A stretch of DNA of 64,000 bases from Ulota crispa (taxonomy: Eukaryota; Streptophyta; Bryopsida; Orthotrichales; Orthotrichaceae), in contig OY987243.1 in assembly GCA_963920765.1 (NCBI GenBank), positions 12,338,001-12,402,000 on the forward strand, given 5' to 3'. A model generated the notes under the pieces. The model did not search any database and was not told the DNA's origin. It saw only the letters and a list, made by a program, of their open reading frames with translations. The translations under genes and the position numbers were made by a program. Within the stretch, counting starts at the first letter, position 1, and each line of letters opens with the position of its first letter. This document shows, in pieces, positions 33,701 to 46,902 of the stretch.

Positions 33701-36700
33701 GTATTAAAGTGAATTCAAATAGTTGAATTTAAATCTAACATAGAGGAGGAGGGAGGGGATTCTCTCCATTTAGCATAGCTAAATTGATTTGAAGAATATT
33801 GAATTTCAATTTCAAAATTAATAAAGTCTCCAATGTGGTTCAATCCATTTTTTAAATTCAAATCAATTTGCCCCTTCATCTCTCCCTCTCCACCCCTTTG
33901 TAGTTGAATTTCAATTCCAAGTTTGAAAAAGATCCAATGGGTTTCCTCAAAAGATGTCCCATCACACCCAACACCCATATTGGGAATGCCTTTTCATCAG
34001 TGCCCCTTGGCTCTCGGCTAGTCACTAATTATCAAACCGATAGTGGTGTATCCATTTTGCATAGTTGAATTTAAATAAATTGATTTGGATAATTTGAGTT
34101 GTCCCATTTAGCATTTTTTTGAGAAATTTAATTTTTTTTTAAATAATAGTATTTAAGTAAATTCAAATACTTGAATTTAAATTAGTTGAATTTAAGTAAG
34201 TTGAATTAGTTGAATTTAAATAAGTTGTATTTTTTGAATTTTGAATTTGAAAGTCCAATAAAGAATGATCCAATGGGGCTCATCAATCAAATATGTCTTT
34301 TTGTGTCAATCTCTACCTCTTCCAATTTTAAATTTTAGATTTAAGTTTTAAAAATAATCAAAGGGGTGAAATTAAATTGTCTTTTCATCTCCCTCCCTAC
34401 CCCTTTGTATTCAATTCAATTTCAAATACAAACTAAGAGCTATCCAATAAGGTTTATTGGGAAATTCTTTTCATCAATGCTCCTTGGCCCTCGTCCAATC
34501 ACTAATTATCAAACCGACAGACACACAAACACACACACAAAAAATACACTATGGAGAGTGGGCGTTTTTTTATAAGGATAGATAGACAAGTCATGATCCC
34601 ATTTTGCTACCGCGAAATGGTCTCAAGACTCGTCTATCATGGTGGTGTGGGATTCAAGTTGGGGGATTTTGAAAAACAAAAAGGAGGAAGATTTATTAAG
34701 AACGGGGTAGTCCCATTTAGCATAGGAGAGGGAAATGTGATGTTTCCATTTAGCATAGGTAACCCCATTTAGCATTTTTTTTGTAGAAATTTAACTTGAA
34801 ATTTTTAGTAGAAATTTTGTTTTAAACAAATAGATTGGTATTTAATCAATTGAAATAGCTGAATTCAAATAATTGTAAAAAAAAATTTCTAATAAATCAA
34901 GCAAATCATGATGATCATTTGAAAATTAAGTTTGTAAAAAAGAAATATTTGGCATTCATACAAAGACCACAAAGAAGTTCATTTTTTTATGAACAAATTA
35001 GAAATATCCAATGAGGCACTTTTAAATTTAAACTAAAAAATTTTGAAATAGAAAAATGCAACTTACCCCTTTAAGAATATTGAATTTCAACTTCAAAATT
35101 AATAAAATCTCCAATGTGATTCAATCCATTTCTTAACTTCAAATCAATTTGTCTCTTCAGCTTTCCCTCTCCACCCCTTTGTAGTTGAATTTCAATTCCA
35201 AGTTGGAAAATGATCCAATGGGTTTCACCAAAAGATGCCCTTCCACACTCAACACCCATGCCATTGTCCTTTCACTTTGCCCCTTGGCCCTCGGCCAATC
35301 ACAAATTATCAAACCAACAAACACACACACAAACAAACACAAAATACACTATGGAGAGTGGGCATTTTCTTATAAGATGAGTCCTGATCCCATTTTGCTA
35401 CCGCAAAATGGTCTCATGACTTGTCTATCATAGTGGTGTGGGATTCAAGTTGGGGGAATTCGAAAACAAAAAGGACAAAAATTTATTAAAGAAGAAGGTA
35501 GCCTCATTTAGCATAGCAAAGGTAAATGTGATGTTTCCATTTAGCATAGGTTGAGTAGTTCCATTTAGCATTTTTTTGTAGAAATTTAAAATGAAACTTT
35601 TAGTATAATTTTAAATTCTTGAATTAGAATGGTATTAACCCCTAAAGGACCATGGCCTTTATTTTGTCAAAAGACACTCAAAACTACCACCTCTATGGCA
35701 AAGAGTAAAAAAGTTTGAAAATCAGGCATTTTGCAAATTTGACCATAGGATCTTGTGCTAGACTACTATAAGAATGTGTCATACAAAACTCAAAAACTTT
35801 GATTGCACAGATTGGAAGATATTTGCATTTAAAAAGTAAAAAACAACTTTTTTTGCACCTTGCTTGACTAGATTTTTTAACTTTGAACATTTTTTACTTA
35901 AACTTTTGCACCACACATTTGGAATTCTATTTTTGCATGGTGGGAAGTTGAGTTGGGAATCTTGGGAAAGAATTTCAAAAAAGAATACTTAATTTTCATT
36001 CTTTAAAAAAACATTAGGTAGAAGAAGGTATGAGATTGAAGAAAAACTTAAATTGCTAATAACCGTGCAATGGAATTGAAACGCAATAATCCCAATGGTG
36101 AGATTGTTCTAGAAAGCAAACTTCACCCTCTCCAACAATTTTTTTTGAAAAAATGTTAAATCTGCATTCAAAAATGAAGTTTATAAGTTATTTTTTCAAG
36201 AAGATGCTTGAGTTGCCCGAAAAACAAGATTGTCCATAACTTTCTCATAACTAGTCCAAATGGAATGAATCAAAGCTTCAGAAGTAAATAAAGATAGAAT
36301 CTATGAGGAAAAAAAAAAAAATTCAAGTTTTTATAAGAATATTTTTTGCTGCCCCTAGTCCCCAAATTTTTGCTTATTTGGGCATAACTTTTGCTCTCTC
36401 GCATCAATTGGAATAAAAATTATATTCCCCAAAAGCTAATGTGTTTTTCTATCTTCAAAAAAAGTTTTAAAAAATTAGGACAAAAATTGAGACCATAGGT
36501 ACCTGCCCGAAATCACATTTGTCCCCCGAAGGGACAATGGTCCTTTAGGGGTTAAAGTAAATTCAAATAGTTCCGTTTAAATAAATTGAATTGGAGAATT
36601 CTATTATAATTTTTCTTGATCTTTTGAATTTAATTCAGTAATAAAAACATTTATGCTATTCATAAAAGATATACAAAGAAATTCAAAATTTTTGAAATAA

Positions 36701-37110
36701 AAATACAAAACATCAATGAGGCACTTTAAATTTTAAATAAAATCAAACATGTCCTTCCATTAATCTCCTAGTTTTTAAATTTTGAATTTAAAGTTCAAAT
36801 TAAGAATTGTCCAATGGGGCTTATCAATTAAATATGTCTTTTCATGTCAATCTACACCTCTTTCAATTTAAAATTCAGATTTAGATTTTAAAAGTATTAA
36901 AAGGAGTAAATTAAATTATCTTTTCATCTCCTTCCCTACCCCTTTGTACTCAATTTAAAATACAAATTAAGAGCTATCCAATAAGGTTCATTAAAAATAT
37001 TTTTTCATTTCTTTAATGCCCCTTGGCCCTCGGCCAATCACTAATTATCAAACTGGACACACAAACAAACAAACCAACAAACACAAAATACACTACAAAG
37101 AATGGGCATT
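30715..37110 (+). repeat. array of related 0.7-1.3 kb repeat units with a conserved hairpin
   Basis: At least six units. Each carries a hairpin module near 30717, 31498, 32218, 33490, 34587 and 35383, then CCCATTTAGCATAGG phrases, then AT-rich sequence. They end with CCTTGGCCCTCGGCCAATCA, TAATTATCAAACC, an ACACACAAACACA run, CACTATGGAGAGTGGGCATT and TTATAAGGATA. A last unit end without hairpin lies near 37015-37115. Spacing varies, so units have been shortened or interrupted, one of them by the element at 35639-36551. Open frames in it are short and unconvincing. Confidence 0.8.
35639..36551. mobile_element. TTAA-flanked CCCCTAAAGG element, 913 bp, with an empty site in the window
   Basis: Ends CCCCTAAAGGACCATGG and CAATGGTCCTTTAGGGG, flanked by TTAA (35635-35638, 36552-36555). 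The flanks (GGTATTAA ... TTAAAGTAAATTCAAATAG) rejoin into the sequence found uninterrupted at 33700-33722 (GGTATTAAAGTGAATTCAAA), the empty site in a sister repeat unit. Confidence 0.85.
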
Positions 37111-40100
37111 TTTTTGTATAGATAGATTTGAATGGAAAAATTTTAGAGGCAAACATTTCAAATATGTGAAAGAAGTTTCAAGAACTTTGAATTTATGGAT
37201 TGCAAGATAACAAGGCTTGAAATTAAAAGGAATTTTTTTATTCTTAAAATGACCTGGACATAGTTAACACAATTTGAATCCTCTTAGATTATAATTTGTG
37301 AGCTCAATTTTTTATTTTTTTTGACAATTGTATACCATGTTTTTATTAGTTACATACATGCCAAGTTTCAAAAATTGACGAGAGTTTTAGCATAAGATTC
37401 TCCAAAGATGCTTAAACTACCTAAGGTGCGCAAATTCTTTTGGGCAACATAACTTTTTATTCTAGCATCCGAGCGGAGGTTTTTCTATTTTCACACAAAG
37501 ATGTTCATTCTATGCACATTGTCTCTAAATTTCAAAAACATTAGCCCAAAATTGACTTCATAGGAATCTACCCAAACTTTCAACCAACTGTTGAACAAAC
37601 TTTTGTGATTTAGGGGTTAAACATGGTCTTTTCACCTCCATTTGTCCTTTTTGATATAGTACATTGTACTACTAGTATTTTGTTACATGCCATATATAAT
37701 AGAAGTTGAAAATGATACATCACTTGCTTTCATGCTTTCTAAAAGACAAGCAATTCAAAATTCCTTATTGTGTTTTTTATAATAGTTGATTGTGAGCACT
37801 CGGATCTCCACCCTAAAGAGACGAGCAAACACAACCGGGTTCTAAACTACTTCACAATTTTTTAGGGCTAGCTAATTATGGTGGTGCGTTGTAGATTCCA
37901 AGTCTTTGCCTTCCAAGCAATGGATCTTCTAACTTTGGATTTTTAAATCTAAAAAGCATAAGAGATCATACAATAAATGAGGGATCAACTAAGGGTTTAA
38001 GCTAGGAGGATTTCACAAAACAGATTAGGGAATTGCACTAACTTAAAAGGTGGATGTGGGCTAGGGGGAGACATCATTTTACTTCATCTGGAGGAGGGGC
38101 GTTGCCAATCTAGTTGTATGCTATCTCCATTCTCAATATTGTTGGCTTTGAATTTCCCCAAAATCCCTACCGACAATCCAAAAACCTCTAGTTTTTGCTA
38201 TTTTCTTCTAACTAGCTAATTTCTCATACTAGTCTTATCCCTTGACACCCTCTCTTATGTTGACTCTATACTTTAGATAAAAAAGGTAATTTTAAAAAGT
38301 CAACTAAGAAGAAGGACAAAACTCTAAATCCCAAATTCCCCCAAACTATGTTTGCAGATGCAACTAGAACTTCAATAGTTAGCTGGTTTTCAAAAGTGTT
38401 TATATTTTTATGGATTTTTTTAGAGTTTAATTATGATGGTTGTTGAAAAACTTGCCCAGCAACCCCAAGACATCTAATGCTTTTCTATACCTTAAAGGAT
38501 TTAACTAATCTAAGGAAAAAAAAAATTGAAGTTAGCTAATTTTCCTAGAAGAAGACCAAAACAAATCTAACCTCTTAATTTAATTTCATAATTCAGAAGA
38601 GAAATTTGTAGAATGGAAGAACTCCAAAGGTAAAAAAGACTAATGGAGAGAGAAAGAATGTTAAAAATGACCTACTCAATTTAACCTAAGCTAAGAAGAA
38701 AAGTAAAAATGGAGTTTGACAAACTAATTTAAAAAGAGAGAAACAAAAAAATTAGAGAAAACAATGAGGGATTGGGGGTGGCTAACCCCCTGGTCCAAGC
38801 TTGGAACCCCTGCTGCTGAACCTCGGCCAGTGCTGTCAAACCCCCCTTCTGTGGCTGCTGGTCGACTCCTCACGATCACTGCTGCAGCTTTGGTTGGGGC
38901 CGTGGGGAGAATAGTTGGGGCTGGAAGGGGTTAAATACACTCAGACCCCCTTCTTCTCCGTCAGGCCGATGGAGTGCCGATAGTCGTAGTCTTGTGTGGG
39001 TGCTGTGGTGTTCCGGCTGTGGCCGCAAGGCGCGAGTTCAAACCTTGGAGTTGCCCTCCTGCCTTTTTTTTGTGCTGGTGATCAGTTGTGCCGGTCGCGT
39101 GGGGGTTATGACCCGCTGCGCTGGTCGTCAGGTTTGCACGCACTCCAAGGTCCAGCAACTCCAGCACATTTTCAACTTTTGCACTTAAGGGCATTCAAGG
39201 TGGTCCAAGCCCTCATTCTAGACTAACTTTCGACCAAGTGACCAAATTCTTTGGACCTCTACCTTAGACTACTAGTTTAGAGCAACTTTTGTCCTCCTAA
39301 CTCCTATTTTGCCTCTAAAAAGCTTGACCCTACACCATCAAAATTCTAATTCGATTTGGAAATAACAATAGTTTTGTCGTATGAATTGATAGATGTAGCC
39401 AAACTAACATAATTGACTTAACATCACCTCGGAGGGGACCCGGTCTCCACTCTCCTACTAGCCTAGCAATCCAACTATCAGTGCTCAAAATTGCAAGAAT
39501 TTAAACAAAGAAAATTTTGATTTCAAACACAAGCTTTCAAATAGAGGCTTTGTTTTCTCACACACGTACAATGGGTCCAAAAAAATGAAGGAAGAGAGGC
39601 TCCTTATATAGTAAAGCATTGATCCTTCCCCCTTTTAATGTCCTACGTCAGTCAATGCGTCATTGCATCATAGTCAACGCATCATTTTAACAACTTACGT
39701 GTTATTCTAATAACTTATGCGTCTTACACTAATGGCCCTAGGGTATTACATAACAACCCTAGGTCTAGGTTGAAATCTAACAACCTTATCTCTTATTTTC
39801 CGATTTTTTGTTATTTAATATTATTAAAAACCACTAAAATGGGTTGATTTGGACTAACTTTTGGAGAATTGCTCCAAATCTCTTGTGAATGGTGTCATTG
39901 GCTTCAGATTGTCCAAATTAGTTGATTTTCAAATAAAACTTTTCTAATTCTGATTTTTAGGTTATTTTTTTACTAAACAACGATGATTTGGGCAAAAACC
40001 GCAAAAAATCTGAGGTAAATACTTTTACCTCCGATTTCAAACTTGACTTCACCATGGTCTCCAGAAGCACCATGGGAGTAATAAAACTCCCATCTCCCGG

Positions 40101-41315
40101 CTTGGATCGAGGTCGTTCGTAACTCGGGTTGATCCAAAAATTTCCTTAATATCTCCCACGGGGGTCTTCTATCATATCTTTGTTGGATCTTTGAAAGTCA
40201 ATGGCTGGATTGTGATAACCCACTTGTTTGTCTTTCAAACGGCCTACACGGCCGCCAAATCTTTAATAAACGCTGGAATCGGGTCCCATAAGTTGCCACC
40301 GACGTCTTGGCATTTTTTTGCGTCATAGATAACCTAACCCTAATAGAGGGATTGTCCTTCAAATCCCTTATGTCCAATTTGGACACAGTATGGAGCCCAT
40401 GTGCCCAATTTGGATGTAGTATGGGACTTCAAATAAAAAGAGAATCTCATCTAGATTCTTAGAACCCTACTGCCTGCTTTAAACGCAGCCGGGCCTATCT
40501 GTCTATTTTAGACGCAGATAGGATTTAAAGATAAAAGAGGAATCCACTGAGGTTCTTTAAAAAAGTCCAACTACCCAATCCAAACACAATAGGGCATATC
40601 TGTTTGTTTTAGACTCAAATAGGACTTAGAATAAAAAAGAAAATCTCATTGAGATTCCTTGAAAAGCCCACTGTCTGTTTCAAATACAGCGGGGCCTATC
40701 TGTCTGTTTTAGACACAGATATGATTTAAAGGTAAAAGTAAAAGCAAAAAGCAAGCGGGGATCTAACTAGTCTCCTTCTGCTACTAGCAATAAGGGCCAG
40801 GTGGGAGTTTTTCTCCGACTGCCTAAAATATCCTAACTAACAGTAAATCTATGCAAAATAGTGTAATGTAGCATGTGGTGTACAGTGTACCACAAGCCAA
40901 CTACTCTATTTGTTTTTATCTATTATTTTGATGTTTTCTTTCAAAAAGTGACCTAAAAGTTAATATCTTTCCCAAAAATTTAACCTAAAAGACAATGGTG
41001 TCAATCCAAGGGCTCACATTGATATATATTTATTTTGTGTTTGTTCATCAAATTTAGAAGATTCATTACTAAATCATAATTAATTTTTGCAACTCATAAC
41101 ATCACTAAGTTGATTATTGTCTATAACTGATACTATTCCACTATTTTATACGAATAGAAAAGTAAACCAAACACAAAAATATTTAGAATAATTTTTGGTT
41201 TTGCAAAAAAAAAGCTTTGAAGGAATCAAAATTTTACACGTACAGTTGCTTGTAAATTTCCAATTCTAGAGATTTGAAACTTTTGAGTTAAATATCTAAA
41301 AACATGACAAATTAA
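37111..41315. other. unassigned intergenic stretch with a GC-richer core
   Basis: An end of a TTAA-type element (GTGATTTAGGGGTTAA) lies near 37606-37620. The block 38760-39240 is clearly GC-richer and uses different words from the surroundings, and there is a TATA-like CCTTATATAGTAAAG near 39602. This could be a remnant of a long terminal repeat or a gene fragment, but no domain is recognisable in any frame. A tandem repeat follows at 40385-40745. Confidence 0.4.
40385..40745 (+). repeat. tandem repeat of about 100-bp period, three to four units
   Basis: GGGCCTATCTGTCTATTTTA recurs in variant form at 40491, 40592 and 40692 (spacing 101 and 100 bp), each followed by GACGCAGATAGGATTTAAAG-like sequence and AATCTCATTGAGATTCCTT. 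An eroded unit precedes them. Confidence 0.85.
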
Positions 41316-42876
41316 CTCCTAAGGGCCTAACCTAAGTTTTCACCAAAACCACACCAAAACTGCCATGTCTAGTACAAGTATCAAATTTTAGAAAAAAAAT
41401 TGATTCTTTACACATATAGCTATAAGATCTTGTACTACACTAGTATTGAAAGATGTGAAAAAAATCCAGCATTTTTCACCATGTAAATTGTAAGATATTT
41501 GAGTTTGAATTGACAAAAATTCATTTTTTGTCCTTGCAAAAATCTAGGTAGCTACACTTCACAAGGTCACATTTATGTAAAATAATTCAAGATAGTTTTT
41601 TGAATTTGTACTTCTAGTCAAGTTGGATACACACTTGAAAATTTCCCTTGAGCACCTAAGCTATTTTCATCAAAATTAGAATTTTTGGAGACCGACAACT
41701 TTGATGCATTGTAACTCAGTCAATCGGATGATCCACAAAAAGTGACCATTGAAAATAGTGGAACACCTACTTAGAAAATGGCTTGAAAATTTTGAGAACA
41801 ATTGACCATGGGAGATGGGAGATTATAACATTTGATCAAACACCATGTGATGACAAAATCTCATTATTTGGTAGGTGGTTGCTATTTGATGATTTTTACA
41901 AAATCCTATAAGCCCCTAATTCAACTTCAATTTTGTGAGCAGCAAGATTAGATGTGAATGCACACACTTGTAAATTATCAAAGATTGAACTTCTTTTTAT
42001 GTCAAGTTTTAGGGCTTCAAATTGCTATTGCAAGGAAAACAATGACCAGCACAATCAGCGGCGGTTGCCATATTAAGGGTTTAGAACATGCTTGAACCCT
42101 TGCCAATAAATTCCCCCCTACCACAAAGCACACACAAGGAAGGTTGCAAGGGATATTGACCGGTTGCAATTTGTAGAACGCTACTTGCCAATTAGTATGG
42201 TGTTTCACCCAATCTTGCAGCACTTGTGCAACATTTGACTTTCCTTGCCATTACTCCATTAGCTTGGACAATTTGAATGCCTTCATAATTGTAGTTTATA
42301 GCAAGATCAAAAAATTAGATCCAGTTCCTCAAATAAGCATTTGAAATCTCAAGCAACACAATCCCATTGCCGGGGCATTCAAGGGTTAATTATGGAAATG
42401 AAAATTCCCAATCCCAATGGTCATAATGTTTTGATAAACAATCTACATCCTTTGGTTTTGTTATTTTTCCATAATACTGAAAATTGAGTAAAATAAAGGA
42501 TTTCAAAGTTTATTTTAGAGTAGAGAACCTACAATTGCCCACAAACAAAATCTCCTCATAATTTTCATCTCATTGATCAAAACAAAATGATCCAAAGCTT
42601 CCCATGTATGTATAAATCTAAAGAACCGATTTTCAAAAAGTATTAATTTTAAAATGTAAATTTTAAAGAAGTTTTTCTAGGCTGCTCGGATTGCTCACCA
42701 AGCCAAGAAAACTCTATTTCATGCAATAATTTTTGAATCATGAAATTAAGAGTTATGAAAATTGTTGGGCCTTAAAGCTAGTCCTTGAATGCATCATGTA
42801 TGAAAATTTCAAAGAAAAAAAATGAGTTGCCTAGAATTGCTATGTTGCCAAAAAAGAGTGTTCAAGACTTTAGGGG
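41316..42876. mobile_element. TTAA-flanked element, 1561 bp
   Basis: Starts CTCCTAAGGGCCTAACC after TTAA (41312-41315) and ends CAAGACTTTAGGGG before TTAA (42877-42880). Homologous in inverted orientation to 28024-29171, but with about 0.6 kb more in the middle. No convincing reading frame. Confidence 0.65.
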
Positions 42877-43169
42877 TTAAATATTTCAACATTTTGAAAT
42901 TTTGAAATTTAAATCAATTGTTGTTAGTATTACTTGGAAAAAAAAGGCGTCGTTTAGGATTTATTTGTTCAAATTTCCCTGTGGAGGGAATTTTAAAAAA
43001 TACATTGTGACACTTGTTATTTTGTTTAAGGTACAGAAGTTATTTCAATTGTTGCGCCCCTCATTAATAAACCGCTAATTTGAACTAATTTAAGGAATGA
43101 GTGGATTTACAAGCAGCACTAACTAGGTAGTTAATATTAATTTAGAATATGCTATGGATTGTAGCATTT

Positions 43170-43905
43170 GAATACTATCTCAAATTGTGTGGAGGCCAAC
43201 GAATTTTGGGCATGTAATTACGTCAACTAAATTATTTTGTAGGATTTTTTGAAACTTTTATGGAAATTCAGAGAGTCCAATTCAAAGACCTACATGGGCA
43301 TCTATTTTTTTCTTCATTTCAACACTTATTGAAGAAGTTATGCAAAAATTTATCAAAACTGAGGGAGGAGGGGCAGGTCAGGCATCCCAAAAAAAAATTT
43401 AAATTTAAAAAAAAAATACAATTTTGAAATTGATTCTTTAAATTTATATATATGTGGGAAGCTTTGAATCATTCAATTTCATTAATGAGATGAAAGTTAT
43501 GAAGAGTTTTAGTTTGTGAGTAGGAATAGAGTCTCTCAAAACCATACCTACCCACAAACCAAAACTCTTCATAACTTTCATCTCATTTATCAAAATTGAA
43601 TGATTCAAAGCTTACCACACATATGTAAATCTAAAGAACGAGTTTTGAATTTGTATTTTAAAAAAATACAATTTTTAACAAAGCTTTGTGGGTTGCCCAA
43701 CTTGCCCCTCCTCCCCCAATTTTGATAAATTCTTGCATAACTTCTTCAATAAGTGTTGGAATGAAGAAAAAAATTAGGTACCCAAGTAGATCCTGAATTC
43801 CCCATCTTCCATAAAAGTTTTAGAAAATCACACAAAGTAGTTTAGTTGTAAGTACATGCCCAAAATCTCATTTGTCCCTCAAGGGGACAGTTGGTCCTTT
43901 AGTGG
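43170..43905. mobile_element. TTAA-family foldback element, left end eroded
   Basis: The right end TTGGTCCTTTAGTGG abuts TTAA (43906-43909). The arms mirror those of 29204-29926 (GAATTTTGGGCATGTAATTA left; TAAGTACATGCCCAAAATCT right) with the palindromic core around 43530. The left boundary is approximate. Confidence 0.65.
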
Positions 43906-43909
43906 TTAA

Positions 43910-44774
43910 CCCCAAATTTTGGAGTTCAAAAAAATTCAAGAAACTTTGAAACCATGTTGAAGGTAGAGATTTGATTGTTTTAAGGTTTTTGTTTGGAGAA
44001 GTTGTATGTTGAAATTAGCTTCAATATTCAATTTTCATGTCCTCCATGCCTTACTCCAGTTGTTTTTGGTGGAAGCTAAACTGCAAGTATACCTCTAGTC
44101 TCATGAACAGTGTCATGAATAGTGTCACATAACCTATGACAAGCTGCCACATTGAAAAGATAGACAACAAGTTGAAAATAAAGTGGAGATTTCCCTTGGG
44201 CAATGAGGGCCATTACAATGAATTTATTTCATTTAACAAAATCTAAATGTGTTTGTGCGCTAATTTCACTTGGAATGTTTTGCTATACAAATCAGAATTC
44301 CTTTACCCTTGAAAATTCTTTCTTCTGTAATGATTTTTGGTCAATAATTGGAGTTAAAACAGTTCTTTGTGTTAAGTGGTAGCTCTTTGACAATTGCATT
44401 GTAGGCTCATCTATGTAATTGTGGTCATGGATTTGGATGGAGATCATTAGTTTTGAAGTAACAACAAAAAAGACCAAATCATCATAAGGGGTTGTTTCCC
44501 ATTTATTTACACAAAAGTTGCCATGTTTACATGTGAAGTTTTGGGTAGTTAAAAATAACCAAAAAATCCATACTCAACCGCAGTCAACCACAAATATCTT
44601 AAAATCCACACGACTTTTTTGGAAATTTTTTTGGTAGCACCATCTAAAAGCCTTGAAGTTCAAGATCTTATGGTTACAATTTTATTTTGATGTTTAATAT
44701 GATAATACAAGAACAATTCAAAAACTTCAAAATCAGTTTCTTAAAACAAGAAAAACAACCTTCGTATTTAGGGG
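43910..44774. mobile_element. TTAA-flanked element, 865 bp, adjacent to the previous one
   Basis: Starts CCCCAAATTTTGGAG right after the TTAA that closes the previous element and ends TCGTATTTAGGGG before TTAA (44775-44778). The two elements share one TTAA. Confidence 0.55.
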
Positions 44775-46540
44775 TTAAATGGCCAAACTCTTAAAGAGAT
44801 TTTGAGCAAACACTTCAATTGAAGAGTGTGTAAAAAATGCCGTATTACATCTTCAAGTTGTTCATGAGGGACAATCTAAGGTTGTAACCAACACCTTACT
44901 TGGAGAATAAGGATGGGAGGCATGCCACATCCTTACACTAATTAAAATTCATTAATATGAGGTTCAGGTTCACCTCAAATAGTGTACGAAGGTCTTGCAC
45001 TCTTACTCTTGCATTACTTATGTGAGGTGCCAGATTCGCTTTCTGATATTAATATGACAGTCCTACATCAATTCTTTTTACACTAATTTTCATAATGGTT
45101 TGACACTTGATCATTTGCCTTTTCACTTCCATCTGCCCTTTCAAGATTTAAAAAAATCCTATTTTAGAATCAATTTGTATATTGCAAAATACAATCTAAA
45201 CACATGAGATCCTTTGGGTATTTCCATAGGTTAGTTTTCTCAAGCTGTATTTAATATGGACTTGGTTGAAGCCATTTTGGAAAAGAAAGATAGTATTAAA
45301 GAAAAAGTACTAAATCTCCAATCAATATATAAAAAATTGATTCTGATTTAATCTTAAGGTTTTTATACTAGCGAGTCCAGAAGTTTACAAAACTGAAAAT
45401 TTAAGTATTTTGAAATACAATTTTACAAAACACACAGAGAGACTGAAGGATTTCGGATTTTTGGATTTTCAAAATTTTAATTTGGTATTCAATTATAGAA
45501 CAAAAAAGCGTTAAGTTTCAAGTATACAAATTGTAAATTCTATTGATGACAAATATAACATTTAGTAGCATTCAGCAGGCCTCCCTTCCCTCCAACTGAA
45601 GAGTGTGGAATATTCCACACCCATCAGTAGCTAAGAGGACATTTGGGTGAATTTGTCAAAGAGTTTATGAAAGAGAGGCTCAATTTAGTGCACATACGTT
45701 GATGTGTGGGCCAGCCGTGTCATAAATATATATATATATATATTTTTAAAAACTTTTTTATATTTTTATTTTTTTGTCATGATGAAGTTCATGGATGATA
45801 CCTGAAGAGAGGAAATGCAGCCTCTCTTCAGGCTATTGAATATTATGAACTGTGAATTTTTGTTTGTATAAACATATCATTTATTTATGAGTTTTGACCT
45901 CTAATCCCATGACACATAACAATTGGTTTCAAAAAAGTTAACAATTAGACAAACTTGTAATATAGCAACAATAAATTGGTCATTAAAAAGAATCGGTTTA
46001 AAGAAACGTTAAAATATTTTAATTAATACCTACCCACTTTAATTTATTACATTAGTTTGAAACGATATAATAATTTTTATACTTTCCGTTCCTCTAATGA
46101 TGTACAAGAGATGTATAACTCACTTCTCTCTTCAATTGTGATCTTAGTTTCAATTGAATAAGATGTCATTATAGAGTAAAATTTTGGAACTTTTCTGAGA
46201 TAATATACATTAAAATAAATATCTTCTCTCATTAGTTGATAGTAGGTGCACTTTCCTAGTGGATCATTTGGAAGTGAACCATATGTAATTAGCATTAGTT
46301 TTCTATAAGATTGTATTTAAACAACATTAAGAAAAGAACACCCCTTTATAGAGACAATGGTACAAAACCACTAGAAAAAACAAATTGTCAATGGGAGTGC
46401 TATTCCGATTGGCTAATTTTCATTTCTAATTCAAAATTACTTTGAAACTTGTGGCAAGACTGGCATATTGTTTGTCAATCTTTTATTTATTTGCGAGTAA
46501 TAAAAATTAATGTACCATCTCCATTCTCTAAATTAACATT

Positions 46541-46542
<2 letters not shown>
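44775..46542. other. AT-rich non-coding stretch with two small perfect inverted repeats
   Basis: No gene seen. Palindrome GTGTGGAATATTCCACAC (about 45604-45621), a (TA)n run near 45727, and a hairpin with stem CTGAAGAGAGG / CCTCTCTTCAG (about 45801-45832). Confidence 0.5.

Positions 46543-46612
<70 letters not shown>
46543..46612. repeat. (TA)n microsatellite, about 35 units
   Basis: An uninterrupted alternating TA run. The poly-Ile/Tyr frame across it is an artefact. Confidence 0.97.
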
Positions 46613-46615
<3 letters not shown>

Positions 46616-46852
46616 CATAACATTGTTAACCTTCACTAGGGGGTTCTTTTTGCTCCCCCAATATGAGAACCCCCCAGCTAATGCCATGCGCAAGCTCTGG
46701 GCCAACACTAGTGGAGATTTTTAACTAAACTTGAGCTGAGGTATCCAGGGGCAAATATCCCTCTAGCGGGGGGAGGAATATGACCTGGTAAGCAATGTTA
46801 TGAAAGCAAGCAAAAAATATGGATGTATATTTCTATGAATGTATGTATGTAT

Positions 46853-46861
46853 ATATATATA

Positions 46862-46899
<38 letters not shown>
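46853..46899. repeat. (TA)n microsatellite
   Basis: A TA run with one GC interruption that abuts the left end of the GGGAATT-family MITE at 46900. Confidence 0.95.

Positions 46900-46902
<3 letters not shown>

Noticed and set aside
35639-35650. CCCTAAA as an interstitial telomere repeat
   Set aside because: Plant telomeres are tandem CCCTAAA; here the word occurs once per element end, as part of an inverted terminal repeat.
38961-39226. Open frames of 64-77 aa in the GC-rich block
   Set aside because: Overlapping frames on both strands with no recognisable domain; GC-rich DNA makes chance frames likelier.
46487-46708. Open frame with a long Ile-Tyr repeat
   Set aside because: A translation of the (TA)n microsatellite.
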